Below, in pieces: positions 1-8,470 of a DNA stretch of 32,494 nucleotides (position 1 is the first letter of the stretch; each line of letters opens with the position of its first letter). This DNA comes from Corynebacterium minutissimum (GTDB lineage: Bacteria; Actinomycetota; Actinomycetes; Mycobacteriales; Mycobacteriaceae), in NCBI RefSeq assembly GCF_000805675.1, contig NZ_JSEF01000007.1:1-32494 (forward strand). Direction: 5' to 3'. The position numbers were made by a program, and so were the translations under genes. A model generated the notes under the pieces. It saw nothing but the letters and a program-made list of their open reading frames with translations. It was not told the DNA's origin and ran no database searches.

Positions 1-60
1 CCTGCTAACGCTGATGGTACTGCAACCGGGAGGTTGTGGGAGAGTAAGAAACCGCCGACA
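1..60 (+). rRNA. rrf: 5S ribosomal RNA, 3' part
   Basis: The first bases read as the 3' third of a bacterial 5S rRNA: a GATGGTACTGCAACC block, then GGGAGGTTGTGGGAGAGTA and a closing ACCGCCGA segment, which are conserved in actinobacterial 5S. The 5' part lies outside the window, so a 16S-23S-5S operon presumably ends here. The exact 3' end is uncertain by a few bases. A strong terminator follows about 30 bases later. Confidence 0.85.
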
Positions 61-92
61 CCAAACAACAAATAAACAACTCAATAAACACA

Positions 93-139
93 GAAGAGAC
101 CGTTGAAACACCACCAGTTTCAACGGTCTCTTCTTTTTC
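93..139 (+). terminator. rRNA operon terminator
   Basis: A perfect 17-bp stem (93-109 with 117-133) encloses a 7-base loop and is followed by a run of T (134-138). This is a textbook Rho-independent terminator, placed directly behind the 5S rRNA. Confidence 0.93.
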
Positions 140-215
140 GGTTTTCCACAAACCCAGCCCACCGCACCCGCACCGGCGGCAAAGCTTCTGCTCTGAACCA
201 GTGCGCCCTCTGGGC

Positions 216-221
216 TAGAAT
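216..221 (+). promoter_or_regulatory. Candidate -10 box for the 259 lipoprotein gene
   Basis: TAGAAT fits the corynebacterial TAnAnT -10 pattern. It lies about 38 bases before the ATG at 259, leaving a short leader that carries the AGGAGAAGGGGG ribosome-binding site. No convincing -35 box is visible. Confidence 0.5.
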
Positions 222-258
222 TGGACTGCTATCTACACTTTCCTAGGAGAAGGGGGTT

Positions 259-723
259 ATGTTAATGAGACGCATGATGGCGCGGATAGGGTTCACTAGT
301 ATTGTCTCCCTATTACTCTCCTCTTGTAGTTTTAATGACCCATTGGCTTCTCATCTCGCGTCCCTAGGACGATCGGGACATGCAATCCCCGTTACTGAGT
401 CCATCACACTGGAGGAACTCTACGGACCAGAGTGGACTGAGTTTTCGGTCGTGTGCCCATACACTCCGTATCAAACAGTCAAAGAAACACTTATGGCTGA
501 TGATCCCCCTGTTCCAGAACACGGCTTCTCCGATCAAGAAAACTTCCTCTTTCTTAGAGGAAAGGGCGACAGCGAACAATGGGTGAAGTTCTCTCGAGAG
601 GCTCTCGATCTGTGTTCTCCATCAAGTCCGTCTTCTGTAATCATGGAGCCAACGACAGTTGCTCTCAGTTTTTCTCTGGATAATCCGGGTAGTGCTTGGA
701 TTCTAACCGGCTTGAACAAGTAG
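259..723 (+). CDS. Small secreted lipoprotein, unknown function
   Basis: The 154-residue product starts with basic residues (MRRMMAR) and a hydrophobic stretch ending in a lipobox, L-S-S-C, near residues 20-23. It should therefore be exported, lipidated on that Cys and held at the outer face of the cytoplasmic membrane. The mature part has two further Cys (in VVCPY and DLCSP), which might form a disulfide. The ATG at 259 follows a strong purine-rich ribosome-binding site about 6 bases upstream. No family is recognised. Base use is less GC-rich than the neighbouring housekeeping genes, fitting an accessory gene inserted behind the rRNA operon. Confidence 0.75.
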   Translation: MLMRRMMARIGFTSIVSLLLSSCSFNDPLASHLASLGRSGHAIPVTESITLEELYGPEWTEFSVVCPYTPYQTVKETLMADDPPVPEHGFSDQENFLFLRGKGDSEQWVKFSREALDLCSPSSPSSVIMEPTTVALSFSLDNPGSAWILTGLNK

Positions 724-883
724 TCATATGGGCTCGCTGCTCCTGGGCAGTATCGGGAACACTCAGATTGGTGTCAGCGTGCACGCGACGACCGATGCAG
801 CATCCTGTTTAATAAAGCACTTATAAAAAATATTTTCTAGTGATTGCGCATGCGCGTCCACCACTAAGGAAAGACTGATACCC

Positions 884-1120
884 ATGAAACCAATCAATGA
901 TCTACTCGCTACTCACGGTGTGCCTGTTTATGATCCTGACGATGCAACCTTAAGTAGTGGCGAGCACGCCCAGGCTATCATCGTCGCGGCCTTGAACGAG
1001 CAGTAGGATCGTCTTGATGGTGGCCAGCAACTGAGCATCGTGAACGCTTTGGACGCGTCTACCGCTGTGACTGAAGAGGCCGAAAAGTGGGCGAAGGATT
1101 GCCTTCGCCCTGCCGAATAG
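884..1120 (+). pseudogene. Short frame interrupted by an in-frame TAG
   Basis: From the ATG at 884 a 40-codon frame ends at TAG (1004-1006). The same frame then stays open for 37 more codons to a second TAG at 1118-1120. Both halves look like protein (the second reads QQLSIVNALDAS and then EEAEKWAKDCLRPAE), and the first TAG could come from one C-to-T change in a Gln codon within an E-Q-*-D context. The natural reading is a gene of about 78 residues broken by a nonsense mutation, or a sequencing error. An AAGGAAAG stretch lies upstream but about 12 bases from the ATG, further than usual. No family is recognised. Confidence 0.4.
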
Positions 1121-1133
1121 CGCGCTATTCGGC
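1112..1133. repeat. Perfect 22-bp palindrome over a stop codon
   Basis: GCCGAATAGCG is followed immediately by its exact reverse complement, and the second stop codon of the broken 884-1120 frame lies inside it. No T-run follows, so it is not a typical intrinsic terminator. It could be a protein-binding site or an RNA hairpin with a minimal loop. Confidence 0.6.
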
Positions 1134-1231
1134 GTAGACGGGACAAACGCAATGCTGGTCCAGATCCACGCTACAACTTTGTCTGGCCTGACCCACGATG
1201 TGTCTACTTTCCCGGGGTTAGGCCCGTATGC

Positions 1232-2362
1232 CTAGGACTCTGCAGTTAGACGCCGCACTGCCTCGCGGATGACCTCGGGGCGCTTGCAGAAGGCGAAGCG
1301 CACCTTGTACTTCCATGGCTCAGGGTTGTCCGTGAAGGCGGCCAGCGGGATGGCGGCAACACCTTTGGATACGGGCAGCTGCATGCAGAAGTCCACCCCG
1401 GTCATGCCGGTGGAGGAAATATCGGCAACCACGTAGTAGGTGCCGCCGGTGTCATGTACGTGGAAACCAAGCTGCTTGAGGCCTTCCACGAGGATGCTGC
1501 GGCACTCTGCAAGCTCATCCACCATGCCGTCCAGCCATTCCTGTTCATAACGCAGTGCATGGGCCACGGCGGGCTGGAATGGCGTGGTGGAGACGAAGGT
1601 GGTGAACTGCTTGGCTTTGATGACACCGTCGAGAAGCTTGGGCTCCGCAATGGCCCAGCCGGTCTTCCATCCGGTGCAGTTGAAGGATTTGGCAGCAGAA
1701 GACACCGTGACGGTGCGCGAGGCCATTCCCGGCAGGGAGGCGATGCTGAGGTGCTCGGCGTTGCCGAAGGTGAGGTTCTCGTAGACTTCGTCGGCAAGCA
1801 CAAGCAGGTCTTTTTCCACGCAGAGCTCGGCGAGCTCGGTAAGTGTTTCGCGGGAGAAGACTGAGCCGGTCGGGTTGTGCGGGGTATTGATGATGACCAT
1901 GGCGGTCTTGTCCGTGATGGCCCCACGTACTGCAGCAACGTCGATGTCCCAGCTGTTGCCGGAGGCTTTGAGGGGGACGGGGATGCGGGTGGCGGCGGCA
2001 AGCGCGACGGCGGCGATGTAGGCATCGTAGTAGGGCTCGAGGACAATGACCTCTTGGCCCGGCTCCACCAAGCCCAGCACCGTAGCGGTGATGGCTTCGG
2101 TCGCACCCGCGGTGACCACGACGTGGTCCTGCGGGACGGAGTAGGTTTCGGCAATGGCGCTGACCAGTTCCGGTACACCGCGCAGGGGAGCGTATTGGTT
2201 GTTGCCGCTGGCGATGTTCTCCTGAGCAATCTCCAGCATGCGCTGCGGGCCGTCGCTATCTGGGAAACCTTGGCCTAGATTCACCGCGTCATTCTCCACG
2301 GCGAGTGCGGTCATGGTGGCGAAGATAGTCTCGCCGAATTCTTGGAGCCTGTGAACAGTCAT
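1232..2362 (-). CDS. PLP-dependent class I/II aminotransferase (DapC-like)
   Basis: This 376-residue, full-length fold-type I aminotransferase has the N-terminal NLGQGFPDSDGP motif (28-39), NPTG (163-166), the cofactor-binding DEVYE (191-195) and the Schiff-base lysine in SSAAKSF (Lys225), followed by GWKTGW. The family includes N-succinyldiaminopimelate aminotransferase DapC of lysine biosynthesis and methionine or kynurenine aminotransferases with the same GQGFPD motif. The gene sits where M. tuberculosis carries dapC, near ercc3, but the substrate cannot be read from sequence. It is the last gene of a four-gene minus-strand operon. Its ATG abuts the stop codon of the DUF3239 gene with no gap, suggesting coupled translation. 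Confidence 0.88.
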   Translation of the reverse strand: MTVHRLQEFGETIFATMTALAVENDAVNLGQGFPDSDGPQRMLEIAQENIASGNNQYAPLRGVPELVSAIAETYSVPQDHVVVTAGATEAITATVLGLVEPGQEVIVLEPYYDAYIAAVALAAATRIPVPLKASGNSWDIDVAAVRGAITDKTAMVIINTPHNPTGSVFSRETLTELAELCVEKDLLVLADEVYENLTFGNAEHLSIASLPGMASRTVTVSSAAKSFNCTGWKTGWAIAEPKLLDGVIKAKQFTTFVSTTPFQPAVAHALRYEQEWLDGMVDELAECRSILVEGLKQLGFHVHDTGGTYYVVADISSTGMTGVDFCMQLPVSKGVAAIPLAAFTDNPEPWKYKVRFAFCKRPEVIREAVRRLTAES

Positions 2363-3001
2363 TTAGAGCACCAGAAGATCGTACTTTGTAGCTTTCACAT
2401 CGGTCAGACGCTTGCGGGCGCGCTCGAGGCGTTGCCACTGATCTTCGGGGATAGCCTTGCGCGCCACGGTGACGGTCTCCGCGTCCGGGGTGCCCCACGC
2501 AATGGGCATCGGAGTAATCTGCTGCCAGTGTTCCTTGTCGCTGGAGCTGCGCTGGCCAGAGACCGCGGCAACGGGCACCTTCGTGCCGACCGTGCGCTTG
2601 ATGCCAGGAATGTTGCTGACGGTACGCAGACAAGCGCCCCAGCGCGGTGGGAGTTTGGGGTCCACGTTGGTGTTCACCAGAGCGAGAAGCACCATGTCGC
2701 GCTCATTGACCTCCGCTACCACCGCGGGGGCGAGAGGGTAGGAGTCATAGAGCTTTTGCGCCGAGCCCACCTGGCGGGAGGCCAGCACACCAATAACGGC
2801 GCAGAAAATACCGAAGAGCACCATGCCCAGGCCCACAGTGATGCGCCAGGTGGCGTCGATACCGAAGTAGAGCGCAATGCCGCCGATGATGAGCAGCAGC
2901 CCCATGATGAGACCGGAATTGCGCAGGCGTGAGGAATCACGCAGGAGTTCGTTGTTCTGCTTGGCAAAGTCCTCGTGGACATCAAACTTGAAAATCTTCA
3001 T
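2363..3001 (-). CDS. DUF3239 family membrane protein
   Basis: The 212-residue protein has a charged N-terminus, two hydrophobic segments at about residues 30-48 and 54-74, and a C-terminal soluble domain of some 135 residues. This is the arrangement of DUF3239, a family largely restricted to Corynebacteriales whose function is unknown to me. The soluble part contains a conserved-looking RWGACLRTVSNIPG stretch and ends in a basic helix. It lies 4 bases behind the XPB helicase gene and abuts the aminotransferase gene, so it is co-transcribed with both. No Shine-Dalgarno is visible before its ATG, so it probably depends on translation of the preceding gene. A role with either neighbour is not established. 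Confidence 0.7.
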   Translation of the reverse strand: MKIFKFDVHEDFAKQNNELLRDSSRLRNSGLIMGLLLIIGGIALYFGIDATWRITVGLGMVLFGIFCAVIGVLASRQVGSAQKLYDSYPLAPAVVAEVNERDMVLLALVNTNVDPKLPPRWGACLRTVSNIPGIKRTVGTKVPVAAVSGQRSSSDKEHWQQITPMPIAWGTPDAETVTVARKAIPEDQWQRLERARKRLTDVKATKYDLLVL

Positions 3002-3005
3002 TAAG

Positions 3006-4643
3006 TCACAAGTCTACTGCGTCCACCAGCCGGTAGGCATAGCCTTGCTCCGCTAAAAAGCGCTGGCGGTGCATCGCGTACTCCGCGTCGAGGGATTCAC
3101 GGGCCACGAGTGTGTAAAACGTCGCTTCCTGGCCGTCCTTTTTAGGACGCAGCAGGCGGCCCAGGCGTTGGGCCTCCTCCTGGCGGGAGCCGAAAGTTCC
3201 GGAGACCTGGATAGCAAGGGCGGCTTCGGGCAGGTCGATGGAAAAGTTCGCCACTTTGGAGACGACGAGCGTGGTGAGTTCGCCTTCGCGGAACTGCTGG
3301 AAGAGTTTCTCACGTTTGGCGGTCGAGGTCTTGCCATCGATGACGGGTGCGCCTAAATGCTGGCCTAGTTCCTCAAGCTGGTCCACGTAGGCGCCGATGA
3401 TGAGTGCCTGTTGGCCTTCATGTTTCTTCAGCAGTGTGTCCACGGTGTGGAGCTTCGCGCTTGCCGACGCCGCAATCCGGTAGCGTTCCCGCGCTTGCGC
3501 GGTGGCATAGAGCATGCGCTCTTCCTGTGTCATGTCCACGCGCACCTCAACGCAGTCTGCGGTGGCGATATAGCCGGCGGATTCCAATTCCTTCCACGGC
3601 GCGTCATAGCGTTTGGGCCCGATGAGGGAAAAGACATCACCTTCGCGGCCGTCCTCGCGCACGAGGGTGGCGGTCAGGCCTAGGCGGCGGCGCGATTGGA
3701 GGTCGGAGGTCATGCGGAAGACAGGGGCGGGGAGCAAGTGGACCTCGTCGTAGATAATGAGGCCCCAGTCGTGGGAATCGAAGAGCTCAAGTGCTCGGTA
3801 TTCACCTCTGGTCTTGCGGGTAACCACCTGGTAGGTGGCGATGGTAATAGGTTTGATTTCTTTCTTTTCGCCGGAATACTCACCGATCTCATTCGGGGTG
3901 AGACTGGTGCGGCGCAGCAGCTCATCGCGCCACTGACGCCCAGCCACGGTGTTGGTGACGAGGATGAGGGTGGTGGCTTGGGCCTTGGCCATGGCAGCCG
4001 CACCCACGATGGTTTTGCCCGCCCCACACGGTAGAACCACGATGCCGGAGCCTCCAGCCCAGAAGGACTCGGCCGCGTACTGCTGATAATCGCGGAGTTG
4101 CCACTGAACCTCGTCGGTGCTGAGGCTCATGGGGTGGGATTCGCCATCCACGTATCCGGCGCGGTCATCTGCCGGCCACTTGGCTTTGAGCAGTTCTTGT
4201 TTCAGCCGCCCGCGCGCAGAAGGCGGCACGGCGATGGAGTTGTCATCGATGCGTTGGCCCAAAAGCTCGCCCACCTTCTTGTGGCGCGTGAGCTCTTCCA
4301 GAATAGCGGGCTCGTCCGATTCGAGGATGAGGCCGTGGGCCGGGTGGGCAAGCAGCCGGACGCGTCCGTAGCGTGACATGGTCTCGGCGACGTCGATAAG
4401 CAGGGCCTGCGGCACGGGGAAGCGCGAGTAATTCTCTAAGACATCGACCACCTGCTCCGCATCGTGGCCGGCCGCGCGCGCATTCCACAAGGCCAGCGGG
4501 GTAATCCGGTAGGTATGGATGTGCTCTGGTGCGCGCTCGAGCTCGGCAAAAGGTGCGAGTGCCGCGCGGGCCTGGTTGGCCTGCGGGTGATCGACTTCCA
4601 GCAGGACTGTCTTATCCGACTGAACAATGAGCGGTCCGGACAT
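3006..4643 (-). CDS. XPB/ERCC3-type DNA repair helicase
   Basis: The 545-residue superfamily 2 helicase has an N-terminal damage-recognition-like region (about 1-180) and two RecA-like domains. Visible motifs are Walker A in LPCGAGKT (204-211), DEVH (299-302), the TAT motif III (324-326), the XPB-specific R-E-D triplet (329-331) and motif VI QRLGRLLRPK near 490. Bacterial XPB proteins unwind DNA 3' to 5' using ATP and are presumed to act in repair; the mycobacterial homologue is called Ercc3. It follows the helicase-associated gene by 30 bases in the same operon, as in mycobacteria, which suggests a functional pair. The ATG at 4643 gives the expected N-terminus. AAAGGA lies about 15 bases upstream, a wide spacing. 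Confidence 0.93.
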   Translation of the reverse strand: MSGPLIVQSDKTVLLEVDHPQANQARAALAPFAELERAPEHIHTYRITPLALWNARAAGHDAEQVVDVLENYSRFPVPQALLIDVAETMSRYGRVRLLAHPAHGLILESDEPAILEELTRHKKVGELLGQRIDDNSIAVPPSARGRLKQELLKAKWPADDRAGYVDGESHPMSLSTDEVQWQLRDYQQYAAESFWAGGSGIVVLPCGAGKTIVGAAAMAKAQATTLILVTNTVAGRQWRDELLRRTSLTPNEIGEYSGEKKEIKPITIATYQVVTRKTRGEYRALELFDSHDWGLIIYDEVHLLPAPVFRMTSDLQSRRRLGLTATLVREDGREGDVFSLIGPKRYDAPWKELESAGYIATADCVEVRVDMTQEERMLYATAQARERYRIAASASAKLHTVDTLLKKHEGQQALIIGAYVDQLEELGQHLGAPVIDGKTSTAKREKLFQQFREGELTTLVVSKVANFSIDLPEAALAIQVSGTFGSRQEEAQRLGRLLRPKKDGQEATFYTLVARESLDAEYAMHRQRFLAEQGYAYRLVDAVDL

Positions 4644-4673
4644 GGTGTGGGAACGAGTCCTTTCTGGTCGGTT

Positions 4674-6776
4674 TTAATCGTCGCTGGCGAAGCGGACGGT
4701 GGAAATGCGGTGTACTGGGAATCGCACGGGCTTGCCCTCGGCGCCGAGGGCATCGATGTAGCCGCCTTCGACGGACAGCGGCTTCACCGTGACGGTACGG
4801 ATGGTGCCGCTCTTATCGGCATAGGAAATCACGATATCAGCGTGGAAACGGGCGGCCGCACGGGCCAGAGTGAGGGGATCCGGTTCTTCCTCGTCCTTCG
4901 GGGCAGGGTTCTGCGCGGACTTTTTCAATGCCTGCACTGCTTGGTCCACCGAGAACGGTTCGTGCGCGCGTTCCTTCTTGCGCGGCGTGGGCAGAAGGTA
5001 GGGGTCCGGGGCAGCAGTGAGCGAGGCGCCGGATTCATCCTCTGGGGAGGGAGAAAGGCCCTTGTTGCGGAGCTTCTCCAGCAGCTCGCCGACGCGCAGT
5101 TGTGAGACCGCCACGGTGGGTGCGAGCAGGCGTAGCCCCGGAACTGAGGCAACGGCGAGCTCGAGCAGCGCAGGGTCCTCGCTGCGTAGGTAGGACAGTG
5201 CAGGTCCGCTGCGGAGTGTGCCGTGGCGCTTGGCGACGTCCCCGATGGCGAACTGAAGCGCCTGTGGCACGCCCGTGGGTGAATGCTTTTTAAGGAAGGC
5301 TGTCATTTCTTCTGCGGTGAGTCCATGGTCCATGCCGCGGCGAATGGTGGATTCGCTGATGCGGTACACGCTGGCCAGACCTGGTGATTCGAGGTCCGCC
5401 AATGAGGCCAGCGTGCGGTGCGTGGCGGGTTCTAGCGGCCCCGGCACGAGGACGGTGAGGTCTTGTTGGATGATGAACTCGGAGACGGTATCGGGGACGA
5501 GGTGGGTGGCGGTGGAGGCGTCGATAAGCACCTGCGTAGCTTTGCCCAGAGCGACCGCACCAATCCATTCTGCCTCGGCGCGCAGCTTCTCAATGGTGCG
5601 GTTGCGGGTATGGCTGGCAAAGAGAGGGGAGCGGAAACGCAGGTCTTCCCAGAATTCCTCCTCGGTGAGTGCTACGGCAGAGTGCGCATAGACGTCGAGG
5701 ACGAATTTTCGGAAATGGCGGAGGCGGCGCACGTGGGTATCCTCCTCCAGCGCGCGGGTGCCTTCCCAGCTCGCCCAAGGTGAGTCGCGCCAGGCCTCCA
5801 GCAGAATTCGCCATTTCTCCCCAAGGTCAGCCTCGAGCCAATCCTGGGAGCCGGTGGTCGGCGCCAGAAAATGCCCCTCAAGGCCGTCTGGCTCGCCGCG
5901 GTAGAGCAGCCGCGCGTGATAGCCCAAGCCGATAAGCTGCGCAACGTCCTCTTTATCGAGGTCCAGCTCCTTCGCCAGCTGGGTAAGCGAGCGCACGCCC
6001 ACGGAGGAGTCCTTGAGGAGGGACATCGGATGTGCTCCGAGAATCTCGATGAGCTGCTCCATGCTGCGCACGACCTCAAGGCCCGCGGCTGCCCCGGCCT
6101 CATCCGCCTTGGGATCCGACTCCGGAGTGCCCGCGCGGCCGGAGGGTGTGGTGGGAATAGGCGGGGTGGCGTCCCCCGCCAGAGTACGGGCAAGTGCGCG
6201 CGGAAGGCGCATTGAGTGCGCATTGATGCGCTCAAGAAAGCCCTTGGCTAGGAGCCGCTTGGCGGGGTCATCAGAGTTGATATCCGGCTCAGCGTCAGTG
6301 GTGTATCCCACGCCATCGCCTGTGGCTAAGGCATCGAGGACGCGGCGTTCGTCGTTGCTGAGTGTTTCGATGTCCTCTGCTTCGAAGCTTTCTTGGTTGA
6401 GCAGCGACCAGCCGGTGGGAAGTGAGCCCATCACAGCGGTGACGATGCGTATCTGCGGGGCATTGCCGAAGACCAGACCGAGTTCTTTGAGCTGCTGCGT
6501 GACAATCGGATTGGTGTCCTCCACCATGCCAACCTCGCCGCCGCGCTGTGCGATGTCCTCCAAGGCCGCGAGCTGTTCCGCGTTGCTCGCGGACAGCGCA
6601 TCCACCACGTACATGGGCAGTGTTAGACGGGTGGCCAGTGCATCGAAATCCTTCGGCGCCGGTGCTAGGACATCTTGGCGAGTCTCCAACAGCGCCCGCA
6701 GGTCCTCCTCGGGCAGCTGGCTAAGCCATTCGCGGTAGCTTTCAGTGATGCGGGCACGGTTCTTAGGCGAGGTCAT
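4674..6776 (-). CDS. Helicase-associated protein, partner of the XPB helicase
   Basis: The roughly 700-residue protein belongs to the actinobacterial family usually named helicase-associated or helicase C-terminal domain protein. The region around residues 420-560, with repeated short helices and a THLVPDTVSEFIIQQDLTVL core, matches the XPB/Ssl2-like domain expected there. It has no Walker A or DExH motif, so it is not itself an ATPase. It contains winged-helix-like segments and a charged linker before the C-terminal domain. The ATG at 6776 (MTSPKNR) is preferred over a TTG four codons upstream. It begins the four-gene operon with the XPB gene next. A role in loading or regulating XPB is inferred from context only. 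Confidence 0.8.
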   Translation of the reverse strand: MTSPKNRARITESYREWLSQLPEEDLRALLETRQDVLAPAPKDFDALATRLTLPMYVVDALSASNAEQLAALEDIAQRGGEVGMVEDTNPIVTQQLKELGLVFGNAPQIRIVTAVMGSLPTGWSLLNQESFEAEDIETLSNDERRVLDALATGDGVGYTTDAEPDINSDDPAKRLLAKGFLERINAHSMRLPRALARTLAGDATPPIPTTPSGRAGTPESDPKADEAGAAAGLEVVRSMEQLIEILGAHPMSLLKDSSVGVRSLTQLAKELDLDKEDVAQLIGLGYHARLLYRGEPDGLEGHFLAPTTGSQDWLEADLGEKWRILLEAWRDSPWASWEGTRALEEDTHVRRLRHFRKFVLDVYAHSAVALTEEEFWEDLRFRSPLFASHTRNRTIEKLRAEAEWIGAVALGKATQVLIDASTATHLVPDTVSEFIIQQDLTVLVPGPLEPATHRTLASLADLESPGLASVYRISESTIRRGMDHGLTAEEMTAFLKKHSPTGVPQALQFAIGDVAKRHGTLRSGPALSYLRSEDPALLELAVASVPGLRLLAPTVAVSQLRVGELLEKLRNKGLSPSPEDESGASLTAAPDPYLLPTPRKKERAHEPFSVDQAVQALKKSAQNPAPKDEEEPDPLTLARAAARFHADIVISYADKSGTIRTVTVKPLSVEGGYIDALGAEGKPVRFPVHRISTVRFASDD

Positions 6777-6876
6777 GATGGGCCCCAAGCTTAGTTGCTC
6801 AGCAGGCAGGGGTTGGTGTGGGGGAGGGCTGGGGCACTCGTTGCTGAGTTGAGTTACTTTTTGCCGCGGGGTTTGG

Positions 6877-6882
6877 AATAAT
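6877..6882 (+). promoter_or_regulatory. -10 box for a leaderless start at 6890
   Basis: AATAAT lies exactly 7 bases before the ATG at 6890. The GGGAGG between them is too close to that ATG to act as a normal ribosome-binding site, which supports leaderless translation. Confidence 0.45.
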
Positions 6883-6889
6883 GGGAGGC

Positions 6890-7075
6890 ATGTCGAACGA
6901 GAACAAAGGCCACATTTCCCCGGCTTGGCCGAAGAACAGCCCCCGCGAGCACGCTATTACTGAGATCACCGCACCGTTTGCCGGCGCATCCAGCCCGTAC
7001 GGTGACGATCTGATTCTGCCGATGCCGGCAGAGAAGCTGAACTACGTTCACCCGTACACTCGCATCAACCGCTAA
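6890..7075 (+). CDS. Conserved small hypothetical protein
   Basis: The 61-residue product (beginning MSNENKGHISPAWPKNSP) is hydrophilic and proline-rich, with no signal peptide or membrane segment. The composition and ending (PAEKLNYVHPYTRINR) look like a genuine cytosolic small protein, probably conserved among corynebacteria. It stands alone on the plus strand, divergent from the helicase operon and convergent with rpf, and a hairpin terminator follows its stop. An in-frame ATG three codons upstream (6881) is possible, but 6890 sits 7 bases after a -10-like hexamer. The function is unknown. Confidence 0.7.
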   Translation: MSNENKGHISPAWPKNSPREHAITEITAPFAGASSPYGDDLILPMPAEKLNYVHPYTRINR

Positions 7076-7088
7076 GCGCGGCCTAGTA

Positions 7089-7121
7089 AGCCCCTCCGAG
7101 AATGTTCTCCTCGGTGGGGCT
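7089..7121 (+). terminator. Terminator behind the 61-residue gene
   Basis: A 12-bp stem with one T-T mismatch (7089-7100 with 7110-7121) encloses a 9-base loop and is followed by a moderately T-rich stretch ending in CGTTTT. It starts 14 bases after the stop codon at 7075. Confidence 0.7.
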
Positions 7122-7179
7122 ATGCCTCGTTTTCAGGATATTTCCCCAAGGGATGAGCTGAGGGGGTGAAGAAACAGAA

Positions 7180-7212
7180 AGACCGGCTGGACAATCCAGC
7201 CGGTCTATTGTT
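7180..7212. terminator. Terminator between convergent genes, serving rpf
   Basis: A perfect 12-bp stem (7180-7191 with 7195-7206) has a 3-base loop. It is T-rich on both strands: ATTGTTTG on plus and TTCTGTTTC on minus. It lies about 48 bases beyond the rpf stop, so it mainly ends rpf transcription and may also catch read-through from the left. Confidence 0.8.
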
Positions 7213-7253
7213 TGTCGCGCTCAGCTTCTAGGACTGCTGAGCAGCGGTTCCTA

Positions 7254-7955
<702 letters not shown>

Positions 7956-8046
7956 CTAGGTTGTCTCTTGCTTTCTCGCGCCCAGATAGTGCCCAGTCCG
8001 GCAAATGTTTATGTGAAAGATGTTCATTTTCATGCACATCATCGTT

Positions 8047-8096
8047 GGCCGCTGTGTGGAAGCCCGGACTGTGTCTGGGGCGAGACTTCCACGGCC
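8047..8096 (-). promoter_or_regulatory. Structured 5' leader of rpf
   Basis: In the probable 5' untranslated region of rpf, GTGGAAG plus CCCGGAC (8056-8069) pairs with GTCTGGG (8073-8079) and CTTCCAC (8086-8092), with one imperfect pair and a 6-base bulge. An outer GGCC/GGCC pair extends the stem. Rpf genes of other actinobacteria are preceded by c-di-AMP riboswitches of the ydaO class, but I do not recognise that consensus here. The one wobble pair favours plus-strand RNA slightly, so the active strand is uncertain. Confidence 0.35.
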
Positions 8097-8129
8097 GGCG
8101 GCCGAAGTGCCTGAGGGAAACAGTAGCGG

Positions 8130-8135
8130 TTTATA
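8130..8135 (-). promoter_or_regulatory. Candidate -10 box for rpf
   Basis: On the minus strand TATAAA lies in the context GTTATAAACC. Transcription from here would give rpf a leader of roughly 180 bases containing the hairpin at 8047-8096. No good -35 box is visible. Confidence 0.35.
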
Positions 8136-8425
8136 ACGAATCAGTCACGTTAAATGACTCAAAACGGTAACAAGAGTCGTGATATAAGCCTGTTTCCCCA
8201 GCTCGCAAGCTTAATGTTAGGTATGTCACACCTGTAACGGGTGTCGTGGTTGGGTCGATACATACCGTAGGTTTCTTCGGTGGGGGCGCCAGGGGTTAGA
8301 ATGAATCTCTTTATTAGTTCCACCGGACAGTTCCCGCGCGCGGCCTGACAAACCTCAACCGAGCTTCGCCGCGCCTCCTCTTCCGGGAGTTGAGCGCTCA
8401 TGGGCTACGTGCCCGCGGCAGCGCC
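8136..8425. other. Non-coding region between rpf and cspB
   Basis: This is the larger part of the 530-bp divergent region between rpf and cspB. It holds no gene I can support. Visible items are a TAGAAT hexamer (8296-8301) that could give cspB a long leader, and a small inverted repeat, ACACC with GGTGT, around 8228-8244. A minus-strand frame here lacks a ribosome-binding site and coding character. Confidence 0.5.
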
Positions 8426-8431
8426 TAAACT
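8426..8431 (+). promoter_or_regulatory. Candidate -10 box for cspB
   Basis: TAAACT matches TAnAnT and lies 39 bases before the cspB ATG, giving a short leader with GAGGAGAGACGG purine tracts. It is a simpler choice than TAGAAT at 8296. Confidence 0.45.
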
Positions 8432-8470
8432 TCTATAGAGGAGAGACGGAAAGAAAGTGAGTGAAGAACC

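Noticed and set aside
8020..8045. GlxR (cAMP receptor-type) site upstream of rpf
   Set aside because: TGTGAAAGATGTTCAT has only the left half of TGTGA-N6-TCACA.
8159..8401. Minus-strand frame of 80 codons upstream of rpf
   Set aside because: No ribosome-binding site and an unlikely composition; it occupies the rpf-cspB control region.
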